DNA from: Acidobacteriota bacterium
GTDB lineage: Bacteria > Acidobacteriota > Terriglobia > Terriglobales > Acidobacteriaceae
Assembly (NCBI GenBank): GCA_018268915.1
Contig: JAFDVQ010000001.1
Location: 62,001 to 126,000, forward strand
DNA length: 64,000 nucleotides
Direction: 5' to 3'
Part shown: positions 39,652-47,938 of the stretch, piece after piece
How positions within the stretch are numbered: position 1 is the stretch's first letter
Layout: each line of letters begins with the position of its first letter
The notes under the pieces: model-generated
Told to the model about the DNA's origin: nothing
Databases searched by the model: none
Seen by the model: only the letters and a program-made list of their open reading frames with translations
Position numbers and translations under genes: made by a program

Positions 39652-39729
39652 TTTCGCTGCACAATGAATATGTGGCGGTAAAGCTCGGTCTTTCGCTGCA
39701 CAATGAATATGTGGCGGTAAAGCTCGGTC
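39652..39729. repeat. Perfect 39-bp tandem duplication
   Basis: Unit 39652-39690 is repeated without a single change at 39691-39729. A partial third match (TTTCGCTG) begins at 39744. It begins 37 bp after the AIPR stop and is non-coding. It looks like a recent duplication or a two-copy iteron. The remaining sequence of the 305-bp gap (39616-39920) shows no gene. Confidence 0.85.
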
Positions 39730-39920
39730 TTCAGCCCGTCAGTTTCGCTGTTTCGATACTGCTTTCCGATCGCTCAGGGAAGTCCCTAAGAACAATCACA
39801 AGATACAGTTACAACCAACTCCATTTGAAATCAAATACCTAGCGCCACCCCCCACTCTCCAGGTTGTTGAAAGCAGACTTCTTGCTCACAACCAGTAGGG
39901 GGAGGGGGATAGGAGTATCC

Positions 39921-40505
39921 ATGTACAACGAATGTCGTCACATTCTGCTCAGCGGACACAAGTGCCGGGCAGCCGCCCTCAAGGGCAAGGCCTTCTGTTA
40001 TCACCATCTCTATTCCCGCCGTCTCGCGCGAATGAACCCTGCTCCGGCCGACCCGCTCCTCCTGCCTTCCATCGAGGACATCGCCGGGGTAAATGCCGCT
40101 CTCAACCAGGTGATCCGACAGTACGGCAACAATCGAATGGATCGGCAGAAAGCCACTACTCTCTTCTACGGACTCCAGATCGCCGCATCCCTCGTCCACA
40201 AATCTCAAGGCGACCAGCCTCCCGGTCAGACTGTCCGCGAGATTTGCGAAGACGAAGACGGGGGGATGATTGCTCCAGAGTCGACATCCTGCGAGCCACC
40301 GGAGGATTGCAAGACCTGCGCCAAGCGCAGCAGCTGCAAAACATGGCGGATCTCCGAATCAGATTTCCCCGGAGACTTCTTCTCGCCTCCGCCCACCTAC
40401 AAAGCGAAGGCCCTCCGTGAGCGCCTGGCCTTGAAGATTCGGAGGGGTGAGCGTATCGACGAAGAGCGTCGGGAGATACAACGTCTCGCCGACAAGTATC
40501 GATGA
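39921..40505 (+). CDS. Cys/His-rich hypothetical protein
   Basis: 194 residues from ATG 39921 (AGGAG five to nine bases upstream; the frame is open 57 bp further but without a site). N-terminal candidate zinc site C-x7-C-x9-C-x2-H-H within NECRHILLSGHKCRAA and KAFCYHH, and a second Cys cluster in CEPPEDCKTCAKRSSC. A short protein of this type (C..C..FCYxH) recurs in acidobacterial genomes in several copies, to my knowledge without assigned function. It may be a DNA- or RNA-binding protein. It lies between the AIPR patch and rpsT. Confidence 0.6.
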   Translation: MYNECRHILLSGHKCRAAALKGKAFCYHHLYSRRLARMNPAPADPLLLPSIEDIAGVNAALNQVIRQYGNNRMDRQKATTLFYGLQIAASLVHKSQGDQPPGQTVREICEDEDGGMIAPESTSCEPPEDCKTCAKRSSCKTWRISESDFPGDFFSPPPTYKAKALRERLALKIRRGERIDEERREIQRLADKYR

Positions 40506-40679
40506 GACTGAATTTCTAGCCAGCTTGCCGGAGCCCACGAAGCCTCCCCTGAGTCTTTCGGAGGCTCCTCGCACTCGAGGGATCGGAGGTCGCCCCCGTC
40601 AGAGTGCACGGAAGGAGCGGCCTAAGGCCACTCCAGAGAATAAATTACTCATAGTTTCCCCTCACGCCCCGGAATGGTT

Positions 40680-40910
40680 CTAGACCGTCTCGGCGAAGGG
40701 CACCGACAGCTTGGAGAGGTATGCGAGCCAGTGATTCACGATCTTCTGGCTGGGTTCGCCGGTCTCCACCTGCTGCTGCAGCTGGCGAAGGACACTGCTG
40801 TACTCCGCGAGCTGGGCGCCATTCAGGTCCCGCTTCTCGATCTCGGAGGCATACTTGTCGACGAGTTTGTAGAGGGAGTAGACCGACTGCATGGCTACAT
40901 CTTCGCTCAA
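40680..40910 (-). CDS. Small helical hypothetical protein
   Basis: 76 residues if started at TTG 40910, or 70 from ATG 40892. All-helical appearance with heptad-like pattern (SLYKLVDKYASEIEKRDLNGAQLAEYSSVLRQLQQQVETG). No family recognised, no ribosome-binding site that decides the start. It is on the same strand as rpsT but separated from it by a terminator. Confidence 0.45.
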   Translation of the reverse strand: MSEDVAMQSVYSLYKLVDKYASEIEKRDLNGAQLAEYSSVLRQLQQQVETGEPSQKIVNHWLAYLSKLSVPFAETV

Positions 40911-41020
40911 AGTCGGTGTGGATTAGTCGGTACCTAATTCATTGGAACAAAGGTAATCACGTTACCTGCATTTGGAGATCGCTGGATTGCCGGCAACCGC
41001 CTCATAGCTGGAGACTTAGT

Positions 41021-41058
41021 TCGAAAAGCAGCTACGGCCGGGATCACTCCCGGCCGTA
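41021..41058 (-). terminator. Intrinsic terminator of rpsT
   Basis: Perfect 11-bp GC-rich stem (41033-41043 with 41048-41058) and TCAC loop; on the minus strand it is followed by GCTGCTTTTCGA with a T-run. It sits 32 bp after the rpsT stop codon. Confidence 0.85.
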
Positions 41059-41090
41059 ACCTATTTCCGCCATCCGGCTTTTCAGAAAAA

Positions 41091-41363
41091 TTAGGCTTTC
41101 GCGGTGATTGCCTTGAGGCGGGCATTGAGCCGGGCCTTGTAGCGAGAGACCGTGTTCTTGTGAAGGACACCCTTCTGGACGCTCTTGTCGAGTGCAGAGA
41201 CGGTCTCGCGAAACTGCACGTGAGCAGCCTTGGCGTCGCCCTTGGAGATGGCCTCACGCAGGGCGCGAAGGCTGGTGCGCACGCGGGTGCGGTTGTTGCG
41301 GTTGACCGCGGTGCGGGTCTCGGTCTGGCGGGCGCGCTTCAGCGCTGATACATGGTTTGCCAT
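41091..41363 (-). CDS. rpsT: 30S ribosomal protein S20
   Basis: 90 residues, highly basic, starting [18 protein letters not shown] and containing the helical [17 protein letters not shown] and ending in [16 protein letters not shown], as in S20. ATG 41363 is preceded by GGAAG; an open frame further upstream is not part of it. S20 binds the 5' domain of 16S rRNA early in 30S assembly. It is followed by a strong terminator and is transcribed as a single gene. Confidence 0.95.
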   Translation of the reverse strand: MANHVSALKRARQTETRTAVNRNNRTRVRTSLRALREAISKGDAKAAHVQFRETVSALDKSVQKGVLHKNTVSRYKARLNARLKAITAKA

Positions 41364-41568
41364 ATGCTTCCTTCGTCTAAAGCCCTGAATTGTCAGGGAG
41401 AAAGTGGTCGGGCTCGCTGCTTGCCCTGATGCGGATCCGGACGTGGGCCAGAACTCAGGCCTGCGCATCCCTTCGCAGTCTCCTAGTCTACGGGAAACCG
41501 CAAGACAGGTCAATGAGATGCGCCCTGGCATCCTGGCGGCGAGAGCAGCTAGGTCCGGCCTGGAGAGG

Positions 41569-42033
41569 TCAGGGAACGAACTTGTATCCCGCGCCGTGAA
41601 TTGTGAGGAAGTGAACCGGCCGGGCCGGATCAGGTTCGAGCTTCTGCCGAAGCCGCAGGATCTTGTTGTCGACGGTGCGGGTGGTCGGGTAGCAGTTGTA
41701 CCCCCAAACCGTTTGCAGAAGCTCGTCGCGCGAGATCACTCGACCAGGGTTTGCGACGAAGAACCGCAGCACGCGGAACTCGAAAGCGGTCATGGCGATC
41801 ATCTCGCCTGCCCGCCAGATCTCATGCCGCAGGAAGTCGACGTGCACCTCGCCAAAGACGGCGAAGTCCAAGCTCTGGGCGGGTGAAGGTTCAACGGGGA
41901 AGGCCCGGTAGCGTCCAGAGCGCAAGTTGATGAACAGAGATTGCGACTCAGGATCGAGTACGGTTGAGACGGTTCGGACTGAAGGGATCAGAACTCGGCG
42001 AGACAGACCTTGGATTGGTGTGCAGGTACTCAT
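41569..42033 (-). CDS. Orphan OmpR-type winged-helix protein without receiver domain
   Basis: 154 residues. The C-terminal 90 residues are a clear OmpR/PhoB winged helix: [57 protein letters not shown] and [18 protein letters not shown], ending in HGAGYKFVP. The N-terminal about 55 residues are not a receiver domain. It probably works without phosphorylation, perhaps by binding a partner. It lies 72 bp downstream of an ECF sigma factor gene on the same strand and may be cotranscribed. Confidence 0.8.
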   Translation of the reverse strand: MSTCTPIQGLSRRVLIPSVRTVSTVLDPESQSLFINLRSGRYRAFPVEPSPAQSLDFAVFGEVHVDFLRHEIWRAGEMIAMTAFEFRVLRFFVANPGRVISRDELLQTVWGYNCYPTTRTVDNKILRLRQKLEPDPARPVHFLTIHGAGYKFVP

Positions 42034-42105
42034 GATTCAACAGGACCTCTCTTGTTGGTGTGGACTTCCGTTTCTTGGAGACTGGACAGCCCAGGGGAAA
42101 GGCGT

Positions 42106-42738
42106 TCAGTTGTTTTCAGGATTGCTGTTGTTTGTTGCTTCGTGGCGGAGTGATTCCCGTATGGATTTGCGAGCTCGCGCCAGGCGCGACATGACAGTGC
42201 CAATGGGGATCGATAAGGCCTCTGCGGCTTCGCGGTAGGACGCTCCTTCCAGGTCACAGAGCACGAGCACGTTGCGATGCACCGTGGCAAGACGTTCGAT
42301 CGCGGACTGCAGGGCAAGCAGCCGGACACGCTGAAGGTAGATCTCGCAGGGGTCCGGAGAGCGAGCCGGCAGATTCTCGAGGATCTCTTCCAGGCCAATG
42401 TGATGGAAGCGCATGAATGGCCTGGTACGCGAGTTCAGGAAAGTGTTCTTCAAAATCCGGAACATCCAGGAACGCAGGTTGCTTCCGGGCTCGAATGTGT
42501 CAAAGCCGCGGAGAGCTTTCAGGTAGGTTTCCTGAACAAGGTCTTCCGCGTCGGCGCTGCTGCGAGAAAGGTAGTACGCGAAGTTGTGAATCGAGCTGAA
42601 GAGCGGGAGGGCAAGCTCTTCGAAATGGGCGGATGCGCTGAGGCAGCTTGCCGTCGGCAAACTGGGGAAGGATAGGGTGTCTGCGTTCAGGTGCGGCAAG
42701 GGTGTTCTCCTTGGTCGGCTTGCGTCTGTTGTAGACAA
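42106..42738 (-). CDS. ECF-type RNA polymerase sigma factor
   Basis: 210 residues. Region 2 (LFSSIHNFAYYLSRSSADAEDLVQETYLKALRGFDTFEPGSNLRSWMFRILKNTFLN) and region 4 (RVRLLALQSAIERLATVHRNVLVLCDLEGASYREAAEALSIPIGTVMSRLARARKSIRESL) are complete. ECF sigma factors redirect RNA polymerase under envelope or other stress. No anti-sigma factor with a zinc motif is adjacent: the next gene on its strand is the orphan wHTH protein, and a CadC-like gene is divergent. The N-terminal about 40 residues are variable. Confidence 0.93.
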   Translation of the reverse strand: MSTTDASRPRRTPLPHLNADTLSFPSLPTASCLSASAHFEELALPLFSSIHNFAYYLSRSSADAEDLVQETYLKALRGFDTFEPGSNLRSWMFRILKNTFLNSRTRPFMRFHHIGLEEILENLPARSPDPCEIYLQRVRLLALQSAIERLATVHRNVLVLCDLEGASYREAAEALSIPIGTVMSRLARARKSIRESLRHEATNNSNPENN

Positions 42739-42884
42739 GTTGGCCCGTACGCGAAGTCAGGTCAATGAGCACCCGCTTTCATTCCTATTCCTAATTTCTT
42801 CCCAGCTAAGTGCCTCAGGTGTTTCGGGTTAGTTTGCTGTGCTTCTCGGAACGAAATTGTTGGGGTGCTAGAATGCGGGGGATC

Positions 42885-44801
42885 ATGACGCCCGATAGAC
42901 AGCCTACGACGATCCGATTTGGAGTCTTCGAGGTCTCTGTGCGTTCGGGCGAACTCCGGCGATCGGGCAGAATCGTCCGGGTTCAGCAGCAACCCCTAAG
43001 GCTGCTGCGTGTGCTGCTGGAACATCCGGGCGAGGTTGTTACCCGCGAGGAACTGCGCAACCAGCTCTGGCCGGGCGAGGACTTCGGGGACTTTGACCAG
43101 GCCGTGAATGCTGCAGTGGCAAAACTGCGAAGCGCACTGGGGGATTCCGCGGACAATCCTCAGTTCATCGAGACGCTCCCCAAGCTGGGCTACCGATTCG
43201 TGCCTGAGGTCAGCTATGAGTACCCGGAGACCGCGGAGGTTCCGGCGCCAGCACCGGAACCGGAAGGCCCTGAGCTTCTGGATTCCCTGGCTGTTCTGGA
43301 CTCCGGCGAGTCGGCGAAGAAGACAAGAGTATTTGTATGGATCGCAATGGCGGTTTTGCTTGTGGCTGCTGCGGGGTTTTCGATCTGGAAGTTCCGGGCC
43401 GGTGCACGCCGAGGCGGCAGAATCGAATCACTTGCCGTGCTTCCCCTGGATAATCTCTCGGGCGACGCGACTCAGGACTACTTTGCCGAGGGGATGACCG
43501 ACGAGCTGATTACGGATCTGGCGCAGATCAGGGCGCTGCGAGTTATCTCGCGAACGTCGAGCGGCATGTATAAGGGAACCCGCGAACCCCTGCCACAGAT
43601 TGCTCGCGATTTGCATGTGGACGCCGTGGTGGAGGGAAGCGTAGTCAAGTCGGGCGACCGGGTGCGCATTACAGCCCAGTTGATTCGCGCTGCTACCGAC
43701 GAACATCTTTGGGCGAAGAGCTACGAAGGCGACGTCCGCGACAGTATTGGATTGCAGAACCAGGTGGCGCGAACCATCGCGGAGCAGATTCGTATCGAGC
43801 TCACGCCGCGAGAGCTGCAGGGCCTTGATAAAGCCAGAAGCGTCGATCCCGGAGCCTACGAGAGTTACTTGCGGGGCCGGTTCTTCTGGAACGAACGAAC
43901 CACAGGCGGACTTCAACATGCCGTGGACTACTTCAGCCAGGCGATTGCAAAGGACCCTGGTTACGCGCAGGCATACAGCGGGCTGGCTGATACCTACGCA
44001 CTTCTGGGCGACTGGCAGTATGCGGCGATGACCACCAGGGAGGCGTTGCCAAAAGCGAAGGCCGCCGCGACGAAGGCCATTGAACTCGATCAAAGCTTGA
44101 GCGAGGCGCACACTTCACTAGCTTTCACGCTCGATGGCTTCGATTGGGATTTGCAAAGGGCTGGGCAGGAGTTCCAGCGCGCAATCGAACTCAATCCCGG
44201 CTACGCAACTGCGCATCACTGGTACAGCTGGCATCTTGCTTTGTTCGGAAAGTACGACGATGCCATCGCAGAGATGCGCAAAGCTCAGATGCTCGATCCT
44301 CTGTCGCCGATCATCAACGCTGATCTGGCAGAGCTTCTGGTGATCGCTCATCGGGAAGATGAGTCGATACAGCAGAGCCTGAAGACGATTGAGGCAAATC
44401 CCGGCTTTGCGATGGCCCACAACCAGTTGGCGCAGGCCTATCTGGCGAAACACTTGCCGGACAAAGCGATTCCGGAACTGGAAAAGGCGATTGAACTTTC
44501 CCATGGGAATCCGACATGCACTGCGAACCTTGCGCGGGCATATGCAGCGAGCGGCGAGCGGAGCAAGGCGATGGCGTTGGTCGAGGACCTGAAAAAGCGT
44601 TCACGGCCAGGGTTCAGTTTTGCTGCCGAGCTGGCAGCAATTTATGCCGCGCTCGGCAATAAGGACGAGGCGATGCACTGGGTGGAGACCGGGGTCGACG
44701 AAAAATTCAATCCCGGAGTGCTCATCCGTCCAGGCTTCGATCCTCTGAGGGGCGACTCCCGTTTCACGGCTATTCTCCGCCGCATCGGGCTTCCGCAGTA
44801 G
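42885..44801 (+). CDS. CadC-like wHTH-TM-TPR regulator
   Basis: 638 residues from ATG 42885; an earlier in-frame ATG at 42873 overlaps a TAGAAT -10-like box (42869-42874), which makes the later start and a very short leader more likely. Order: OmpR-type winged helix (about 8-105), linker, one TM (about 146-165), a TolB-N/adenylate-cyclase-associated-like segment (SLAVLPLDNLSGDATQDYFAEGMTDELITDL) and about six to eight TPRs. Proteins of this type are membrane-bound transcription regulators that sense periplasmic signals. It is divergent from the ECF sigma factor gene, which shares a 146-bp promoter region. Confidence 0.85.
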   Translation: MTPDRQPTTIRFGVFEVSVRSGELRRSGRIVRVQQQPLRLLRVLLEHPGEVVTREELRNQLWPGEDFGDFDQAVNAAVAKLRSALGDSADNPQFIETLPKLGYRFVPEVSYEYPETAEVPAPAPEPEGPELLDSLAVLDSGESAKKTRVFVWIAMAVLLVAAAGFSIWKFRAGARRGGRIESLAVLPLDNLSGDATQDYFAEGMTDELITDLAQIRALRVISRTSSGMYKGTREPLPQIARDLHVDAVVEGSVVKSGDRVRITAQLIRAATDEHLWAKSYEGDVRDSIGLQNQVARTIAEQIRIELTPRELQGLDKARSVDPGAYESYLRGRFFWNERTTGGLQHAVDYFSQAIAKDPGYAQAYSGLADTYALLGDWQYAAMTTREALPKAKAAATKAIELDQSLSEAHTSLAFTLDGFDWDLQRAGQEFQRAIELNPGYATAHHWYSWHLALFGKYDDAIAEMRKAQMLDPLSPIINADLAELLVIAHREDESIQQSLKTIEANPGFAMAHNQLAQAYLAKHLPDKAIPELEKAIELSHGNPTCTANLARAYAASGERSKAMALVEDLKKRSRPGFSFAAELAAIYAALGNKDEAMHWVETGVDEKFNPGVLIRPGFDPLRGDSRFTAILRRIGLPQ

Positions 44802-45012
44802 TTGCTCACGGTGCCGGACCTGTTGTCGCTCTCAATGCATGTTTTTCTATCCAAACGAGATTCGCAGAGGTCAGGTTAAAAGGACCGTCGCGTCAGGTGG
44901 ATTCTTGAGAAAAATGCAGTCAGCCCAGGGTCAAATCCTTACCTTAAATAGTTGATTTTCAGGTGCCGGGTAAGGCGATTTTGGGCCACAATAGGAGGCG
45001 GAGGATCGAGCC

Positions 45013-45210
45013 ATGGGAAACTTCATCCAGCTAAATCTCCGCAGCGATAGTGAGAAAGGCGCGGCCGACAATTCTCCCAACACCAGTCAGCGTGATACAG
45101 GGCCTTCTCCTCTGGGAAGCAAGCGACTTAACAAGATGCTGAAGAAAGCTGCACACAAGGCATCCGCCGAATACGGGCGAAGCGGCAAGAGCGGCATCTT
45201 CTCGAAATAG
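45013..45210 (+). CDS. Small basic hypothetical protein
   Basis: 65 residues with GGAGG about 15 and GGAG about 9 bases upstream of the ATG. Ser/Asn-rich start (MGNFIQLNLRSDSEKGA) and a basic C-terminus (SKRLNKMLKKAAHKASAEYGRSGKSGIFSK). I believe similar short proteins occur in Acidobacteria, but I know of no function. Basic and likely unfolded; a nucleic-acid-binding role is possible. Confidence 0.6.
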   Translation: MGNFIQLNLRSDSEKGAADNSPNTSQRDTGPSPLGSKRLNKMLKKAAHKASAEYGRSGKSGIFSK

Positions 45211-45380
45211 GGCCTCACAAATCAGATCGAAACGTTAACCGCTGCGCATCGCCGGTGACGAGTTCTGGCCGATTCTCGACGTGCCGGTCAGGCATCGGGG
45301 ATGTGTGCGGACTCAAATAAGCGCTCTTCGTTCGAAACCTCATTTGATCCTTATGCCGGAGCAGTTCAAATACGGTCATC

Positions 45381-45674
45381 GTGAGAATCATTTTGAGGTC
45401 CGAGGGGCGGGGGGTCAGGATCGCCGTGGTTTTGGCGGTCATGATTGCTGTCCTGACTGTTCTCATTGCGCCATCGATCGACATGCCAGAGACGGTGCTG
45501 CGTGAACATCATGTTGCTGCGCACGCGATGGTGAATAGCAACTCGGGCACCTTGACGGTGGTTGGGTATATCTCGCGTGCCGAGACGTTTCACGACGACA
45601 CAGCGCACGTAATGGAGCACTCACCAAATCTGGAACATGGCCATAGCAAGGCCTCTCTTGTTCTGCGCTGCTAA
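45381..45674 (+). CDS. Small membrane or exported hypothetical protein
   Basis: 97 residues from GTG 45381. One hydrophobic segment (RIAVVLAVMIAVLTVLIAPSID, about 13-34) followed by a His-rich periplasmic part (LREHHVAAHAM and HDDTAHVMEHSPNLEHGHSK). The five histidine clusters could bind metal. No clear ribosome-binding site. It precedes amtB by 247 bp on the same strand. Start and existence uncertain. Confidence 0.4.
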   Translation: MRIILRSEGRGVRIAVVLAVMIAVLTVLIAPSIDMPETVLREHHVAAHAMVNSNSGTLTVVGYISRAETFHDDTAHVMEHSPNLEHGHSKASLVLRC

Positions 45675-45920
45675 AGAAACCCTCATCTCTTCCTACTGAC
45701 CAATTCAGCATTTCTGCGATTTCAGTTCGGACCACTGTGCCTGTATGCGTGAAAGTTGCGCGCTCTGACGCTGTGCGACTACACGACCGTGCCGTGGATG
45801 TGCGAGGTGGATTTTCACTCCGTACGTTCTTCGGCGAAGCGGGTGTGCTGCGAACTGCAGATGCTGACTTGGCAATGAGCAACGGAAACCTGCACTCGAA
45901 AACTATTTCAGGGAGTTCTC

Positions 45921-47285
45921 ATGAGAAGAAATGGCTCAAGGATTTTTGCTGCTCTTTTGCTGGGGGTTGCCGGTTGTGGAATCGGCTTTGCACAAACTTC
46001 CGCACCGGCTCTTACGGTGTCAAACGCAGACAACGCGTGGATGCTGGTGAGCTCCGCGCTGGTTCTGATGATGACGGGCCCGGGGCTTGCACTGTTTTAT
46101 GGTGGGCTGGTTCGGAAGAAGAATGTTCTGTCGGTGATGATGCAGAGCTTCGCGATGATGGCCCTGGTGACACTGCTGTGGGCGATCTTAAGTTATAGCC
46201 TCGCGTTCGATGCAGGAACAAGCTTCATCGGCGGATTGCACCATACGTTCATGCGCGATGTGGCGTTGACTCCCGATGCGGACTACGGATCAACGATTCC
46301 CGTCCAGACGTTCATGGTGTACCAGCTGATGTTTGCCATCATCACGCCGGCGCTGATTACGGGCGCATTTGCAGAGCGCATGAAGTTCAGCGCGATGGCC
46401 GTCTTCCTGGTGCTTTGGTCGATTATTGTTTATTCGCCGATGGCGCACATGGTGTGGGGGAAGGGCGGGCTGCTGAATGCCGCGCTGGGCGGCGCGATTC
46501 CAACCCTCGACTTCGCCGGGGGAACAGTCGTGCACATCACTTCTGGTGTTTCGGCTTTGGTGTGCGCTATCTACCTTGGCAAGCGGCTCGGATATCCGCA
46601 TGAGCCTGCGCCGCCACATTCGGTGGTGCTTAGCTTTATCGGTGCATGTCTGCTGTGGGTAGGCTGGTTCGGATTTAACGCAGGCAGCGCGTTGTCTTCA
46701 GGAGCGCTGGCGACAAGTGCCTTCGTCAACACGCATTTTGCAACTGCCGCGGCGGCAATGGGATGGGCTGTCGTGGAGTGGATTCGAAACAAGAAGCCGA
46801 GCGCGCTGGGTGCGATCTCCGGCGCAGTTGCAGGATTGGTAGCGATTACTCCGGCGGCTGGCTTTGTTCAGCCGATGTGGGCCATCGTGATCGGGCTGAT
46901 TGCAGGCGTTTGCTGCTACTTCATGGTTGCAAAGGTGAAGCAGATGTTCGGCTACGACGATGCGTTGGATGCGTTTGGTGTGCATGGCGTGGGTGGCACA
47001 CTGGGCGCGATCCTCACAGGCATCTTCGCTTCAAGCGCGATCAATCCGATGTTCAAGGACTCGGCAGGGAAGGTGCTGCCATCCGGGTTGATTGAGGGGA
47101 ACGGACATCAGTTGCTGAACCAGCTAGGCGGTGTCGCAATTGCGTGGGGAATTTCGATCGTAGGTACGCTCGTTCTCCTGTTCGTGGTGGATAAGACCAT
47201 CGGGCTGCGCGTGTCTCCGAGCGAGGAGATCGAGGGTCTGGACATCACGCAACACGGCGAAGAGGGCTACGACAGAGTGGCTTGA
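45921..47285 (+). CDS. amtB: Ammonium transporter AmtB
   Basis: 454 residues with an N-terminal signal peptide (LLLGVAGCGIGFAQ) and 11 TMs. Family signatures: DFAGGTVVHITSGVSALV (pore histidine) and ALDAFGVHGVGGTLGAILTGI (second pore histidine). GGAG at 45912-45915 precedes the ATG. AmtB passes ammonia/ammonium through the cytoplasmic membrane and is blocked by the PII protein, whose gene follows 71 bp downstream. A nitrogen-status promoter is expected, but I see no sigma54 consensus. Confidence 0.96.
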   Translation: MRRNGSRIFAALLLGVAGCGIGFAQTSAPALTVSNADNAWMLVSSALVLMMTGPGLALFYGGLVRKKNVLSVMMQSFAMMALVTLLWAILSYSLAFDAGTSFIGGLHHTFMRDVALTPDADYGSTIPVQTFMVYQLMFAIITPALITGAFAERMKFSAMAVFLVLWSIIVYSPMAHMVWGKGGLLNAALGGAIPTLDFAGGTVVHITSGVSALVCAIYLGKRLGYPHEPAPPHSVVLSFIGACLLWVGWFGFNAGSALSSGALATSAFVNTHFATAAAAMGWAVVEWIRNKKPSALGAISGAVAGLVAITPAAGFVQPMWAIVIGLIAGVCCYFMVAKVKQMFGYDDALDAFGVHGVGGTLGAILTGIFASSAINPMFKDSAGKVLPSGLIEGNGHQLLNQLGGVAIAWGISIVGTLVLLFVVDKTIGLRVSPSEEIEGLDITQHGEEGYDRVA

Positions 47286-47356
47286 GCGTTGGCGCGATAT
47301 TGGCAGGCGTTTTCCCTACAACGAAATTTAGAACCGAGGACGTGGAGGTTTGAGAG

Positions 47357-47695
47357 ATGCAGAAGGTCGAAGCGATTGTTCAGCCGTCGAAGGTTGAGGC
47401 AGTAAAGTCCGCGCTGATTGAGGCCGGCATTACGGGGATGACGATTGTGGAAGCTCGTGGGCACGGAAGACAGAAAGGTCACACAGAGTTCTACAGAGGA
47501 CGGGAGTACTCCGTCGACTTGTTGCCCAAGGCGAAGGTGGATGTTGTGGTTAAGGATGACATGGTCGATACCGCCATACGGGCGATCGTCACCGGCGCAA
47601 GAACGGGCAAGATTGGCGATGGGAAGATCTTCGTCTCAAAGATCGAGCAGGTGATCCGCATTCGCAATGATGAGCGGGGGGAGGGCGCTCTTTAG
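47357..47695 (+). CDS. glnK: Nitrogen regulatory protein P-II (GlnK/GlnB)
   Basis: 112 residues; trimeric PII signal protein. T-loop GHTEFYRGREYSVDLLPK contains uridylylation site Y51; the C-terminal signature KIFVSKIEQVIRIRNDERGEGAL is intact. GAGG precedes the ATG. Linkage to amtB marks it as the GlnK type, which binds and inhibits AmtB when ammonium is plentiful. A GGAGCGCC/GGCGCTCC stem (about 47714-47741) after the gene could end transcription. Confidence 0.96.
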   Translation: MQKVEAIVQPSKVEAVKSALIEAGITGMTIVEARGHGRQKGHTEFYRGREYSVDLLPKAKVDVVVKDDMVDTAIRAIVTGARTGKIGDGKIFVSKIEQVIRIRNDERGEGAL

Positions 47696-47938
47696 CTCGA
47701 GAGATCGCGAAAGGAGCGCCCGGGCCACCGAGGCGCTCCGTGCAAGCCCGATCTGGGAAGAGAAGCCCTACTAACACGAAAGTAACGTCGGTCTACAACG
47801 TAAGTGACCATGAACACAGTTAGCTCTCGGTAACCTCGCTAGGATTACCTCGCTGGACCGAAGCTGTCTGTGCTTTTCTCTGCAGGAGAAAAAGCCCCCG
47901 GATAGATCTGCCCGCTATTACATTCAGGGGTATGCAAA

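Noticed and set aside
39652..39729. CRISPR-like repeat
   Set aside because: Only two directly abutting copies with no spacer between them and no cas gene nearby.
40447..40683. 78-codon frame after the Cys/His-rich protein
   Set aside because: It starts inside the preceding gene in another frame, lacks a ribosome-binding site, and has Pro/Arg-rich shadow-type composition.
45463..45882. Minus-strand frame of 139 codons opposite the region before amtB
   Set aside because: Arg/Ser-rich composition typical of an antisense shadow in GC-rich DNA; no ribosome-binding site or domain.
47696..47938. Cyclic-di-GMP riboswitch before the repeat-protein gene
   Set aside because: The region has A-rich and GC-rich patches, but the GEMM consensus elements and tetraloop-receptor are not found.
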